Below are positions 1 through 13,730 of a stretch of 64,000 nucleotides of DNA, one piece after another (position 1 is the first letter of the stretch; the number at the start of each line of letters is the position of its first letter). This DNA is from Aspidapion aeneum (lineage: Eukaryota > Arthropoda > Insecta > Coleoptera > Brentidae). A program made the translations under genes and the position numbers. The notes under the pieces were generated by a model that had not been told where the DNA came from, did no database searches, and was given only the letters and a program-made list of their open reading frames with translations. The stretch spans positions 129,074,140 to 129,138,139 of the forward strand of contig OY755039.1 of assembly GCA_963576565.1 (NCBI GenBank), written 5' to 3'.

Positions 1-242
1 CAAATTGTTAGCTTTTCAAAACAAGGTACCTATCACTCGATAGGAGTTTCAATTTAAAATTTTTAAGTTGCCCATCCCGATGCCGCCCCTGAATGTAGTA
101 ACCACACACCCGCCATGTGATAAAATAGATCATTGGATGCTATCGATCACTGCCAAATATGGTTCAGTTATCTTCAATTCTTCAGTAGATATTTGGGTGG
201 ATTCGGACTTTTGGGACACCCTATATTTACATACATATATAT
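1..242. other. No recognisable feature
   Basis: AT-rich sequence with no coding signature. The short open frame at 68-274 has no recognisable domain and I treat it as chance. Confidence 0.5.
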
Positions 243-451
243 GTATAAATAGGGTTACCAGACGTCCGGATTAATCCTGACATGTCCGGATTTTTACTAC
301 GTCCGGGTGGGTCCGGGCAGATTTTTCATAAACGTCCGGATTTTAAACTAGCCGCCTTTATAAACATCAAATAATGCAAAATAAACTTGTTTCAAAAAAT
401 GTAATTAAACAATAATCGTCGATAAATTTGGCAGTGTGAATTCACCTTTAA

Positions 452-760
452 GCGGGGTCTTCACATAACGTTTTACCTTACATCTTGCCTGTTCAGTCAA
501 AACGCATCAAGCAAAACTTTATGTGTAGACGGAAAAACGGACGTTTTACTTGAACTGATTTAAGACGGAAGACCGCCTAGAGAACTGACCGGATCACGCA
601 TTGTTTTCCAATAAAACCATCGCCATCGTTTTCTATCAAAAACTGATCTAAAAACGTACGTTAAAACTATCAAGTGTCTACGGTAGTCTTTCAACCGTCA
701 TACTTGACCCTTTTGACTGACAGGCAAGACGTAAGGTAAAACGTTATGTGAAGAGCCCGC
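452..760. mobile_element. TTAA-flanked MITE (piggyBac-like)
   Basis: Long imperfect inverted repeats of about 52 bp at 452-503 and 709-760 start GCGGG and share TCTTCACATAACGTTTTACC. The element is flanked by TTAA at 448-451 and 761-764, the target typical of piggyBac. It has no coding capacity and is nested in the hAT-like element. A relative with GGCGGGTCTA ends lies at 4415-7706. Confidence 0.65.
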
Positions 761-785
761 TTAAAGTAGTATTATTAATTTCGCC

Positions 786-1109
786 TTGTTGAAGTTTACA
801 CTTCTGCCGTGTGCCTTAAGCACACACAATTTTTTTGATGAAGTTTGTAATCGAAAAAAGTACATATCAGACAATTCTACTTCTGATGACCACAATCTGC
901 CTACCCACGAAAAATGGGCAAAATATTTTATTGCAAGTATTTCTACCCAGTGGACCAAAGAAAGAAATAGGCTGCTTTTATCTTCTGTAAAAGGAATACT
1001 CATGACTTTATACAATTTAAGAAATATGAGCTGGTCAGAATTTTACGATTTTGTACTTCTGCCTAAAAATTCAACGCTGTTGAATAAAATACAAAGCAGT
1101 GAAAGGTAA
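786..1109 (+). pseudogene. hAT transposase C-terminal (dimerisation) remnant
   Basis: A 107-codon open frame ends the transposase. Residues such as WTKERNRLLLSSVKGILMT followed by YNLRNMSWSEFYDFVL and a final LLNKIQSSER resemble the end of the hAT dimerisation region, where W..RNRL....V..IL..K.N and a closing SSEKY-like tail are common. The RNase-H-like catalytic part is absent, so this is a leftover carried by the deleted element at 251-1235. The first ATG is probably not a real start. Recognised by motif memory only. Confidence 0.5.
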
Positions 1110-1236
1110 ATAGTAGGTATATTATGTTATTTATTAGTTATTGTTTCAATAAAAAAAAAGTTGATTTTTTATGTGTGGCATCAAAAAATTTTGACGGCTG
1201 GTCCTGGTTAGAGACGTTTTTATCTGGTAACCCTAG

Positions 1237-1241
<5 letters not shown>

Positions 1242-1278
<37 letters not shown>
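1242..1278. repeat. (TA)n microsatellite
   Basis: Uninterrupted TA dinucleotides between the hAT-like element and the palindromic MITE. Confidence 0.95.
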
Positions 1279-1282
<4 letters not shown>

Positions 1283-2380
1283 CAGTGTCCCCCATAATGT
1301 TCGCAACATATGGGAAACATTTTTATTTGTGAGATATGGGAAAAGATTTTATATACGATCAATCCTCCCAAAAATACATTTTAACATTTGTCATATGCTC
1401 ACTGTCATGGCGGCAAATTCAAAAAATTAGGCATGAAAACTCAAAAAGTGAGGTTAAATCGCAAAATATCGAAAAAAGTTCTATGAAAAAAATGTTTAGA
1501 ATGTCATTTTAGAGTCCTCTATGAAATTTGGAGCAATAATAATACAAAATAAGAAATACCCTATTTTTGGCCCTAGCCTTATTATGAATTAATTTTATAC
1601 AGATTTAATTATTGAAATAGTTTAAGTAACGCAATATTTAAGGGATAAAGGTAAAATGATTCCAAATTCTTAATTGAAGTCGTTCATAAAAAATTAAATA
1701 AAAATATCCGATTAGCACATGTACCTTTCTTGTTGTAATGGCCTTTTTTTTGACAGTTTGTAAGGTTTCCGTGAACTTAGTATTAATACCACAATAGAAA
1801 AAAGCCTCATCATCAATATTATTTAATAAATAATATCAATGACGTTGTTCTTTTCCATTGTGGTATTGATACTAAATTTACGGAAACCTTACAAACTGTC
1901 AAAACAAAAGGCCATTGCGACAAGAAACGTAGATGTGCCAATCGGATATTTTTATTTAATTTTTATGAATGACTTTAATAAAGAATTTGGAATTATTTTA
2001 CCTTTGCCCAATAAATATTGCGTTACTTGAACTATTTCAATAATAAAATCTGTATAAAATTAATTCATATTAAGGCTAGGGCCAAAAATAGGGTATTTCT
2101 TATTTTTTATTATTATTGCTCCAAATTTCATAGAAGACCCTAAAATGACATTCTAAACACTTTTTCCAAATAACTTTTTTCGATATTTTACCATCTAACC
2201 TCACTTTGTGGGTTTTCATGACTAATTTTTTGAATTTGCCACCATGACAGTGATCACGTGACTAATGTCAAAATGTCTTTCTAGGTTATTCAACAAGCAG
2301 GATCATATGTAAAAGTTTTTCCCATATCTCACAAATAAAAATTTTTCCCATATGTTGCCAACATTATGGGGGGACACTGT
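1283..2380. mobile_element. 1.1 kb palindromic (foldback) element, Tc1/mariner-type ends
   Basis: Nearly the whole segment is one palindrome with arms of about 540 bp meeting near 1830. The outer ends read CAGTGTCCCCCATAATGT and the complement at 2360-2379, flanked by TA-rich sequence (TA at 1281-1282 and 2381-2382). CAGTG-type ends with TA target use suggest Tc1/mariner-type mobilisation. The arms carry many point differences. The open frame at 1839-2030 lies in one arm and is not a gene. Confidence 0.75.
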
Positions 2381-2382
2381 TA

Positions 2383-3099
2383 TATACACAATCCATAGTC
2401 CGGTCTAGTCTAGGGACCGTCGGTTTCTTCTGCACAGGTTTGTAGTGATGAGTCAAAAACGAAGAATCTCCGTTGTTGAATTTTTCTTTCTGTACCAGAA
2501 AATCACAAATAAAATTTTTAAAAGGAAATTAAAATTAAAAATCTTTAATCAATACATAATATCAAAAAGTCCTTAAAATATTTCGCAGCAAATAACAGAC
2601 AGCATAAAAACTAATGGCCCAACATTCCCTAGTTAAAATTTGGTTGTGAAATCCAAATTCAAACAGTTCATACACCTACACAATGGAGGTTAAAGTACTT
2701 ACTTTATTAAGCTTAGAATGCGAACAAACTGGAAGAGTACAATGGGTATGAATACAACAATGAGCTGCGATTCATCCTATTGATTGGAGCGCGCCATTAT
2801 TTTTAAACTTTTGGCTTAAAATGTCGAACATTGTAGGGGAGGGTGGTTTGGAAACGGGAAGACTATCGCAGCGGCGGCTCGTGTCAAAACAACATAGTAG
2901 TGCCAGAATTTTGAGTCAGTAAAAAAAATTCGGGGTGTTCGGTGGCGGTTCATTATTGGCATTTTATCATTCAAACTAATAGAAATATGTCATAACGTAA
3001 CCGCCAAAATAAAAAAAAAACAAACTATACTACTATGTTTGGGGTTTCTAATTTTATTATTATTTTTTTTTTAAATAAACTTACCCATCCCCAGCCGAA
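2383..3099. other. Unassigned sequence
   Basis: No coding region, repeat boundary or RNA gene recognised. It contains A/T homopolymer runs and no frame of useful length. Confidence 0.5.
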
Positions 3100-3446
3100 T
3101 TCCGCCATGAAATGACTTAAAATTTATCAAAAAATTTTGCTGAAATGATTGAAATGTATTGTAAAGGGCGTAACTGATGGCCCGCGCCAGGCACATTTTT
3201 TTTTGATTTTTCCCATTTAAACAACGCTAAAACTCCCAATCTTGGCCCTTTCACTGTTGCTCATATAGGCTGCAGATCTATCTCTAATCGAAGGAGCCAA
3301 GAGAAAAGTACCGGCGTGTTTTGTGCTGCTTTGGGTTTCCTTCGTCGCGTCGTGGTCGCCGTCGCATCGAGTCAGAGTGTGATCCACTTCAATTCATATA
3401 ATATATAAATTAAAAACAAATGCATAAAATGCTATATAAAATAAAT
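3100..3446 (+). repeat. Dispersed repeat B, copy 1
   Basis: The stretch beginning CGCCATGAAATGACTTAAAA and continuing past TCTATCTCTAATCGAAG recurs at 49995-50350. In both places it abuts repeat A. It is non-coding and of unknown class. Confidence 0.6.
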
Positions 3447-3840
3447 GGATCCATGACGAATGTGACACCTTCCTAGCTAGCCTATTATCACACTTCAAGT
3501 GAAGCCATGATAATATATTAGCATTGAAAACAGATTTTTGTAAATATCTCAGAAACTAAAGCTCCTGCGAAGTTTTTGGTTATAACACACATTATTGAGC
3601 AAAATATAGTCTACGATATTCCGAAAACAGTGTGTTGATACGAGGCTCCGTTAAAAAGTTAGCATTTTTTTGAATTTTTAATTGTCAAAAAACTGTAATT
3701 AGCATTAATGGACTTTAACCAAAATCTAATCAGCTCGTAAGAGTGTCGAACACTATTTTACCTGAAAATTTTATGAAAATCGGTTCACTATAAACCACTC
3801 TTAAATTTATTAACAAATTATAAAGAAAAACACACATAGT
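3447..3840 (+). repeat. Dispersed repeat A, copy 1
   Basis: Starts GGATCCATGACG and contains CTTCAAGTGAAG, the line AATATCTCAGAAACTAAAGC, TTAGCATTAATGGA and ATGAAAATCGGTTCA. At least six further copies lie in this window: 26036, 33360, 37226, 43262, 49560 and 54712. Several end in a CA-rich tract followed by GACAGACATCACGACGATAT. It is non-coding and of unknown class. Confidence 0.75.
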
Positions 3841-3865
3841 TACCTATGGAATTAAAATTTGCCGG

Positions 3866-4090
3866 TCATAATATCAGACAACAGAAAGACGATCGATGGA
3901 ACAAATGCATTATATACTGGAGACCTTGGGAAAATAAAAGAAGTAGGGAAAGACCCTAAATGAGATGATTGGACGATTTAAAGAAACATGCGGGGACTAG
4001 ATGGATGGACAGGGCGACAGACAGAGAAGAGTGGAAGATATTGTGGGACGCCTATGTCCAAAGATGGATCTAAGAAGGCTAAATAGATAG
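3866..4090 (+). pseudogene. RTE-like non-LTR retrotransposon, C-terminal remnant
   Basis: Conceptual translation with shifts gives GHNIR, then W.PW..KRSRERP, then MRWLDDLKKHAGTRWM, DREEWKILWDAYVQRWI and a stop. This order (GH..R, GRP..RW.DD, W...A.DR..W, EAYVQRW) is the usual end of RTE/craniate-BovB-type endonuclease-reverse transcriptases. The stop is followed by a short GATA-type tail (TAGATAGATAGATT), as expected at the 3' end of such elements. Frameshifts and stops make it non-functional. A longer relative lies at 34590-36790. Confidence 0.65.
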
Positions 4091-4642
4091 ATAGATTAGG
4101 GAGAGGGGTTCATACCTTTATTTAAACTTTCAGCAGAAGGTTATAATGTGGCACACAGGAAAATAATAACCAAAAAGGAGGCAAACGTATCAAGTTGTTT
4201 TCGTAATTACCCTCCTAAAGTGTAACGTGGAAATGCATAGAAATCATTAATAGTACGAGAAACGAGTTGGTTCGAGCTTAGAGCAAAGAGAAGCTGCAAT
4301 GGGACAAACTATTAAAAATTATTAATAAAGAGCGACATATAGATTTTAGGGCAATCCAAATAGAAAGCACGAAAGAAGAGCACAGAAAGGTATAAGGTGT
4401 CCCGTTCCGTTTAAGGCGGGTCTATATTTTGCCTGTTGTTTTACCTGTCAGGCAAAACGGTCAAGCAAAACTGATGGCAAACAGGTGTCTACACCATCGT
4501 CAAATTAGCTCACACATATACTATACTATAGTAGTGTGAGCTATGGTGATCCTAATTTTTTCGAGAAAAAAAAAGTTGCTCCGATTTCAAATTTTTTTAT
4601 ATATCTTTGCGTTTCAGAAGATTTTAACATTTTTCTGTCGCG

Positions 4643-6680
<2,038 letters not shown>

Positions 6681-6794
6681 CATAACTCAAAAACCGCTTG
6701 GCCGATTTTAATGAAATTTGGTACCTAGGCTGGGTCTTGGGTCGAGATGGTCTCATTTAAAAATCAACAAAATCCACCAAACACAAGATAAATT

Positions 6795-7120
6795 AAAGGG
6801 TGGGGGAAGATTTCAAAAATTAGAGTTTATGTGAAAATATGGCGTGTGTGATATCAAACGAAAGGTAATTGAGTATGGAGTTAAACAAAATATATTTTAG
6901 TTTTTTTTTCGTCAAAAAAGTTGGGGGTAGATTCCAAAAATTAGAATTTACGTGAAAATATGGCGTGTGTGATAACCGAAGTTAAACAAAATACATTTTA
7001 GTTTTTGTTTTCATTAAGGGTGGGAGTAGATTTCAAAAATTTGAGAAGTCAATACATGGCTTGTGTGGTATCAAACAAAAGGTAATTTAGTCTGGAGTTG
7101 AATAAGATATATTTCAGTTT
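6795..7120 (+). repeat. Three degenerate tandem repeats of about 115 bp
   Basis: Each unit runs GGGTGGG(G)AAGATTTC, AAAAATTAGA, AATATGGCGTGTGTGATA, a GTTAAACAAAATA block and a T-rich end. Units start near 6797, 6920 and 7019 and differ by indels. Confidence 0.65.
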
Positions 7121-7709
7121 TTAGTTGTATTAGCTCGCACGTACACTATAAATGTAGTACCTAGTGTGAGCTTAGGGGCCCATATATTGGCAGAGTATTT
7201 TTCTACCCGCTCTTCAGTTTTTTAATTAAATATGGAACAAGCCCTCCTCTTAGTGATCATATCACTTTATCTAGCAAAATTCAGGAAACCAAAAAAAGTG
7301 TTCTTAAGTAACGTGTCGTATGCCTGATTTTTTCTCACGATTTTTTGCATTCCACACGGATTATTTTTATATGTTTAAAGAAATTTGGTAAAAAAATTTC
7401 TTGACCATTCAATGTCGGATATTTCGTATACCAACTTCAAAGGTCCACTCAAAATGAAACAAAAATTGTCTGCAATACCACAAGAAATGCTGCTAAAACT
7501 GATCATCAAATACACGCCAGTTCAGTTCATCCTTGCCTAGAGTTTTACCGGAAACAAAGTCTCTGCTGATCAGTTCAACAGGTCCGACTCCACTCCTGTT
7601 CAGTTCAGACAAAACGTACGTTTTATTGTCTACACGAGAGGTTTTGCCAGATCCGTTTTACCTGATCAAGTAAAACGTCAGGCAAAATATTACATGTAGA
7701 CCCGCCTTT

Positions 7710-7937
7710 ATACCGACTTTTCACTCTACTGCCATATTAAGGAAACCTACTCTATTATAGCGATCGAAGCCTGTAAGCAAGGCGCAGGCGGTACAGCAAT
7801 TGATACTGTATCAATATTCGCTACTGTGGACGATGGTTCGCGGCTCCAAGCCTGCCACAGTGGAACGACCTTATGGAAGCGGTTGGACATGAGGTTTTTT
7901 ACTTATTTCTTTTAATCCAAAAGACAATAGTAGGTAT
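7710..7937. other. No recognisable feature
   Basis: Short unassigned spacer; nothing supported. Confidence 0.4.
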
Positions 7938-8243
7938 CATGTCTGCATTTATTTCCTTATAAATCCATTACTACTGAACCGATTTTAACGAAATAAAAAA
8001 CATCCTGGTGAGAATTGATTGCTTTTTAAAGATCATGATAAAGTTTATTGCTATCTTAAAATTTAAGATGGCGGACATAATCATACAAAATCATCAAAAT
8101 TTATTAACATCTTAAGTTTTAAGATGTTAATAAACTTTGATAATTATCTTTAAAAAGCAATCAATTCTCACCAGCATATTTTTTATTTCATCAAAATCGG
8201 TTCAGTAGTAATGAATTTATAAGGAAATAAATGCAGACATGAT
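7938..8243. repeat. Foldback repeat with about 120-bp arms
   Basis: The left arm starting ATGTCTGCATTTATTTCC is matched by the complement ending GGAAATAAATGCAGACAT. The arms include TCTCACCAG and AAAATCGGTTCAGTAG-type sequence and meet near 8095. No coding content. Confidence 0.75.
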
Positions 8244-8244
8244 T

Positions 8245-9050
8245 GGCAAGGCAATCGTATAATATTCAAAACAATGGTTAAAACAAAAATATTTTTTTTA
8301 GAACCACCGAACCGATTTTGTTGATTCATAACTTGTTGTGCGTGGCAGGAACGCTGCTTTTCTAGTGATTTAAAAAATTGTTAAAACATGTTCGCAACAC
8401 AAGAATAAACGAGCATCTTTGAAGGGTATAATTTTATTTCGTCCGCCATCTTGTATTTTGAAATGGCGGACAAAAAAACTTATTTCTTTAAAACTCAGCC
8501 AAGTGCAGTTTGTCCCATTAAAATCGATGGTATAGTTCAAAAGTTATAATGAAAAAAAATTGTCCGGTTTTTTCTGGCCCACCCGGTATAAGGCGACCCA
8601 AAAAGAGTGTGTTTTACCAAAATCTATCTCTATGCTTCTAACTTTGCTAACCTGTCATCGATTTTTATCGTTTTAAGCTTTTTGAAAAGAAAGAGCTTTA
8701 AATTCGACTAAATCTAACAAAATATATATTTTTTAAATCCCAATATCTTTTAAGAAATAGGATGGACAAAAAAAATTTCTGTTGATTGTTAACAGTGTCG
8801 CCCATTTTGGAAATAAAAGACCTAGAAATCTACGAATTTAATGTTAAAATTGAAATTCTCAAGATGCAAATTTTTGGTGTGTACCGCTGGAGCAAAAATT
8901 AATAGTTCCCCATAAAGTCATATCTTTTTCAAGAATACGGATATAACATTTGTTAAGATCGGCCAAGAAATACGAAAGTTCTAGATTGTCGAGTAAGTTT
9001 AAAAAGTATCTTAAAAAATTATTTGCTTTTTTTTAATAGCTACTATTAAT
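8245..9050. other. Unassigned sequence
   Basis: Contains phrases common in arthropod repeats (AACCGATTTTGTTGA, CCCACCCGGTATAA) but no boundary or gene. Confidence 0.4.
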
Positions 9051-9051
9051 T

Positions 9052-9488
9052 AGATAGTTTAAGTTGTGTAACGTATTTTTACGTAAAACTGCACGTTAAG
9101 CGTTCTACGTTTTGTTCCAAATTTGAGTTTAAGTTGAATGTTTTTACGTTACCATAACAAGTCTACTAATAGCAGAGAATATGGAATACGGCACTGTGTT
9201 TTTTTGATGTTACAATTTTGTTTTTTGTCTTTTCAACTACAGTAGGAATATATTTGCAAAGAATCGTTTGTACTGGAAGCGGAAATTATCGTCCAGGCCT
9301 CATTTTTCGATTGGTCAATCAACCAATTCTATTCTTTGGTAACGTTAAGGTGCCCGCAGACTGCCGTAGGCTAACGTAAATACGTAAGCTCCTAACGTGA
9401 CCTTGACGACGGTGTGACGAAGTGCGCTTGCGTATCTGTCAAATCTCATGCTTCCGTTGAAATACGTAGCACAAATAGTTTATATCTT
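9052..9488. mobile_element. MITE M1, copy 1
   Basis: Starts AGATAGTTTAAGTTGTG and contains TACGTATTTTTACGTAAA. The body matches the copy at 54129-54550 closely. The right inverted repeat is damaged (ATAGTTTATATC in place of the clean end of the other copy). Confidence 0.7.
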
Positions 9489-9768
9489 TGTTAGTGCCGT
9501 TTCTCGCACGAGTAGAGTATAATAATGCTTATGCAGTGCTCTTTAACACGTTCAGCCCTGTGTCGTCGCACGGGTAATGCCTAAACGTCACGTACAAGAG
9601 CATGGTTAAATGTATGCTACTTTGTCATATTGCCGCCAGTCGGGTAATTAGCTACGTCTGTGTCTCTGTTTGTCATGTAGCCTTGTATTGTATTGTATGA
9701 CAAGTACATTGTATGGGCTGGGTATCAATCTCGCTTTTATTCATAGATAAAAGAATTATTGACAATAC

Positions 9769-10608
9769 CTGGCCATACACACAGAGGTTGATCCGTCGGT
9801 TTGGAACGGCACAGATAAGTCTGATCGATTTGTCCGCAACGGTTTAAAACTGCTGCAGTCCACTAACACACACAAAGATCTTTCGAATCGATCCTTCATA
9901 TCGGTCTGTGGCAGACATAGCCGCGCGTTAGTGGGCGAAAACTCAAGATTTATCTGCCGGTTAAACCAAAACTGTGGAATTTCGTCAAGTCGAAAGTTTT
10001 ATGCGCCACGGTATTTTAAGCATAAAGAAGCAGGCTCTGTGTATGGGAATGATTATTAATATGGAAATAATGCATAGTGGTGTAAAAAAGAGACGTTCCA
10101 AGTAGGTTCAAAGTTATTTGCTTAAGAGGAAACTATTTATCCATGACCTTCTATTAAAAGAGTTAAGAGAAAATGATCCAGACGATTTTAAAAATTATTT
10201 AAGAATGGATATTAACACGTATGACCTTTTATTAGATTTGGTAAGAGAGGATCTTACGAAACAAGATACCTAAAGCCCCAAGCCACGGGAAATTCATATG
10301 AAGATCTGAAATTTTCAGTGGCAATTTCTGCACAGTTGGAAACCTGTGCCATAATATTCAATAAACTAAAGAGAGACAATATGAACGTTCTGTTATCCCT
10401 GGCACAGTTTAAACCGACAGACAAGTCTGCGCCGGTTAAAATATTGAGCGAGGAACCCACAAGTTTCGCCCGCCGCCGGTCTGAAATCACAGATAAATCT
10501 GTACCGGCTATAACTGGCGCGTGGAATGTCCACTAATTTAAAGACAAATCCGCCAGTTTGACCCGCGCCGTTCCAAACCGGCGGATCAACCTCTGTCTGT
10601 ATGGCCAG
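9769..10608 (+). mobile_element. Deleted PIF/Harbinger-like element
   Basis: Inverted repeats of about 40 bp begin CTGGCCATACA and run through GAGGTTGATCCG and GGTTTGGAACGGC at the left. The right end is the complement, closing GTATGGCCAG. The interior holds a transposase N-terminal remnant (10150-10272). I could not confirm the 3-bp target duplication expected for Harbinger. At 840 bp it is a deletion derivative. Confidence 0.6.
10150..10272 (+). pseudogene. PIF/Harbinger (HARBI1-like) transposase N-terminal remnant
   Basis: The frame reads LLKELRENDPDDFKNYLRM, then DINTYDLLLDLV, then EDLTKQDT. This is the conserved N-terminal block of HARBI1-type nucleases (E L R . E D . . . F . N F L R M . 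. . . F . . L L . L V . P . I . K . D T). A stop follows directly. After a frameshift the sequence continues as SVAISAQLETCA, similar to the next block. The DDE catalytic residues are missing. Confidence rests on motif recognition. Confidence 0.6.
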
Positions 10609-10859
10609 CTAACCTGAATAGCTGCTATCACCAAAACTGCCAAAAAAAACTGCTATCCCTGATCCCCAAAAAATCAACTATTTTTTCGCTTTCTGAAATA
10701 TCGATATGTTTCGTAAAATATTATTTAAGGTTAAATTTTATAAGCGCTTCTATTATTTTTTATTTTTAGGTACAATATGTTTAAATCTTTCAAGACGAAA
10801 ATGTTTTTACGAGGGGTAAACCGCGCTCCAAAATTGTGTACACTTATACCTCATTTTAC

Positions 10860-10985
10860 CTCTAATACCCGAATTTGTTAAACTAATACCTCTATTACCC
10901 TCTAATACCCATAATAATACCCACTAAAACCCACTAATACCCACTAATACCTACTCGAGCCTCCTAATACCCACTAATATCTCTG
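10860..10985 (+). repeat. Left CTAATACCC-type subterminal array
   Basis: About a dozen degenerate units of CTAATACCCA (9-12 bp), including CTCTAATACCC, CCACTAATACC and CCTCCTAATACCC. Confidence 0.8.
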
Positions 10986-11666
10986 TATATCTGAAATTAA
11001 AATCGGAAATCGACTTTCAAAAGAATTCCTGGTAACTAAAGGCTTAAGACAGGGATGTTGTATCTCTCCAAATCTTTTTAAAATATATATCGCAGTAGCT
11101 CTAGAAAACTGAAAATGTAAAGTACGCGGCATGGGAATACAACTTAACGACCGATTTACCATATTACACATCAAAGTTTGCTGTTGGTTGTCTTAACAGT
11201 ATTTTATGGAGCAGAGAGATAAGAAAGAATGTAAAATTTAACATATATAAATAAATATGAAACAATGGTAAAAAGCACGCTATTGTATGGAATAGAGACT
11301 TGTCGCGTAACAGAAAAACACAAAACAAAAATAGAAAGTGTCAAAATGGATGCAATGAAGATCAATGAGAATATCTAGAACAGATCATATAAGAAATGAG
11401 ACCATAAAAGAGAGAATGGGAATCGAAGGAAGCATAACGGATGACATCACTAAAAAACAACTAATATGGTACGGCCATGTACAACGGATGAACGACGAAA
11501 GATTACCAAAACAGGTCCTAGAATGGCAATCAATAGGGCGCAGAAAAAGAGGGCGTCCTAAACTGGAATGGCAGCAGTCAATCCAAAAATCAATGAGTCA
11601 AAAAAATCTGACAGAAGATTATTGTCAGGATCGAAGGAGGTGGAGAATATACACAACGTAGAAAAG
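10985..11666 (+). pseudogene. Non-LTR retrotransposon reverse transcriptase, 3' part
   Basis: Translation in shifting frames gives SKEFLVTKGLRQGCCISPNL (RT motif before the catalytic box), FKIYIAVALEN, later KSTLLYGIETC, and from 11365 an open stretch with RMGIEGSITDDITKKQL, IWYGHVQRMNDERLPKQVLE, GRRKRGRPKLEWQQ and DRRRWRIYTT then a stop. The order RT to GH..RM to GRR.RGRP.. W is that of arthropod RTE/CR1-like ORF2 ends. The YADD box region is lost and several stops are present. It is nested in the element at 10810-13761. Confidence 0.65.
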
Positions 11667-12189
11667 CGTTCTAAACCGACATAGTAGTAGTACATATTTA
11701 ATTTCATTAGGGGAACCCGTGCTGAAACCGATTAAAGGAAGAAGGAACATCAATACCGTACCTAGTCAATACTCGATGCTATTAATAAAATTACCTCTGA
11801 ATTTTCGTTCAACTTTGGATTCGTCTCGGGATCGTACTCGGAAAGACGACGCGACGGGCGACAGTTCAAAAGAAATAGTTAGACTAGGTTCTCAGCTAGG
11901 TTTGTTTCAGGAGTGAAGAGCTGAAAAATCAGTATAACATAAGCTACAAACGTTGTCACCTTATCACTTATTGCAATAACATGAAAGAAAAACGCTGCCA
12001 ATGGAATCATAACTTCCACATCATGTGATTTTTCCAAAAAAAGGGGGTGGCCCCTTCTTTCAACAACTTAATTATTTATTTTCAAAAACATCTTAAATTA
12101 CAGAAATAAGGTTTGCACCTCCGAAAACCATGAAAATGGCACATCACTTGCCTTTTTACGGTATTTAGTGTATAATCCCTTATATGTAC

Positions 12190-12600
12190 TTCTCACCCCA
12201 ACCCTCTGGATTTGAGAATAATCACAAATAGCCCATAGAAATGAGATCCCCGATCTCTCAAACCTCGAAAACGACATATTACACGATATTTTGCATCTTC
12301 CCCCCCGCCCACCCCTTCTTACCATCACCACCAAGCTCTGGATTTAAGAATAATAACAAATATACTCCGATTCAAAATAATTGAGACACTTTTTATTGAC
12401 TGTTTGACAAATGTGACATTACAAATAGCATTTAAATGTCAGACTTGTCAAACTCTCAGTAAATGTTGTCTCAATTTTTTTGAATTAGAGTATAGTTCAT
12501 GGAAATGAGATCCCCGAATCCGCAAACCTCGAAAACGACATATTGCACGATATTTTCCATCTCACCACATCCCCACCCCTTCTTATCCCCATCCCCAAAG
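12190..12600 (+). repeat. Local duplication of a roughly 130-bp C-rich unit
   Basis: GAAATGAGATCCCCGA, CAAACCTCGAAAACGACATA and ACGATATTTT occur at about 12239-12300 and again at about 12503-12560. Each is followed by C-rich CCACCCCTTCTTA. Confidence 0.7.
12363..12492. mobile_element. 130-bp TA-flanked MITE
   Basis: Ends TACTCCGATTCAAAA and the complement of TACTCTAATTCAAAA. TA lies at 12361-12362 and 12493-12494. TTGAGACA and GTTTGACAA follow on both sides. It sits between two halves of a locally duplicated sequence. Confidence 0.75.
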
Positions 12601-13561
12601 CTAAGTACGTCATGCAGCTTTTGAACAACCTGATTAAAAACTTACATGTGAAAACAGACCCCAAAAACCGTCCTCATTGCATTTTACACCGAAAAATTAA
12701 TTTTTTTGGCAGTTCAACCCACCTCTTACCCCCCACCTCTGGGCTGATTTGGCTTAAATACAATCCGAGCCATTCTCCTATGGAGCTCTACCTGTGTGCC
12801 AAATTTCAAGTCGATAGCTCAATTCATTCAAAAGTTATCGCGTAAACTAACAGACCGATACACCGACAGATTTATAGACCGACAGACACAAATTTTTTTT
12901 TGCTGAAAATAGGTTTTCTACGCGTTTTGGGCCATTTTAAGACGATTTAGCCAATAAAAAATTTTCAAAATTTTTTGCCGATACTATACTTCCACATCAT
13001 TTAGGACGTAAAAATGAACGGCAGTCAAAAACCAAAAATTTATTTCGACCCCTTGAAAAATTTAAAATTGAATTTGAAAAATCATATTACTACCTGTATT
13101 ACACTATTATTGGCAACATTGTAAAAAAAATAGCAATCGTGCTGCACTCGGTGCTGCATGAAAATGTTGTAGTTAACATAACCTAACTTTATTGCTCGCT
13201 TTATTGCTTTAGCCGATTGCCAACTTAAATTAAAGTATTATGAAAAATGAATCATATAGACAATTATCAGTCTCACAGACATGTCTACTGAACATAACTT
13301 ACCTTATTTTTTTCACTGCCACCACAAAAAAACATAAAGCTTACCACTGGATACGCACCTCGATACGCACGGTTTTTTTCATAACAGGTGTAGACAATGT
13401 TGCCAAATCGTTAATATGTATCTACTAATAAGGAGGTTCCCATAAAAAATGCTCATAATCTACTGTAGCATATTGATACGCGTCGAAAGGTACCAGATAC
13501 CAGGTTACATTGGACTTGTTCTGTGGTAAATAGGGAAATAAGTTTGAAAAATCGTATTCTT

Positions 13562-13730
13562 TTATAATTCTAATACAGCTATTACCCAGACTAATTCCTC
13601 TAATATCCCGGCTATTACATCTAATACCCTTCTAATACACACTAATGCCTACTAATACCCACTAATACCCTAATAATACCTCTAATACCCACTATTTCCT
13701 CTAACAATTCCCCTAATACTCAAGATTTGT
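13562..13730 (+). repeat. Right CTAATACCC-type subterminal array
   Basis: Degenerate units such as CTAATACCCTTCTAATAC, CCCACTAATACCC and CCTCTAATACCC, in the same orientation as the left array rather than inverted. Confidence 0.8.

Larger units (their letters stand above)
251..1235 (+). mobile_element. Non-autonomous hAT-like DNA transposon
   Basis: The ends are a perfect inverted repeat, AGGGTTACCAGA at 251-262 and its complement at 1223-1234. An 8-bp direct repeat, GTATAAAT, flanks it at 243-250 and 1236-1243, with one extra A at 1235. An 8-bp target duplication, ends resembling CAGGGTTACC and a transposase C-terminal remnant inside (786-1109) fit the hAT superfamily. The left end also carries repeated GTCCGGA motifs (264-340), possibly subterminal transposase sites. 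A smaller TTAA-flanked MITE sits inside at 452-760. At about 985 bp it is far too short to be autonomous. Confidence 0.75.

Noticed and set aside
1839..2030. 63-codon open frame
   Set aside because: Lies in one arm of a palindromic MITE and has no counterpart domain.
10860..13730. Interstitial telomere-like arrays
   Set aside because: CTAATACCC is not TTAGG or a known insect telomere unit, and both arrays are tied to transposon ends.
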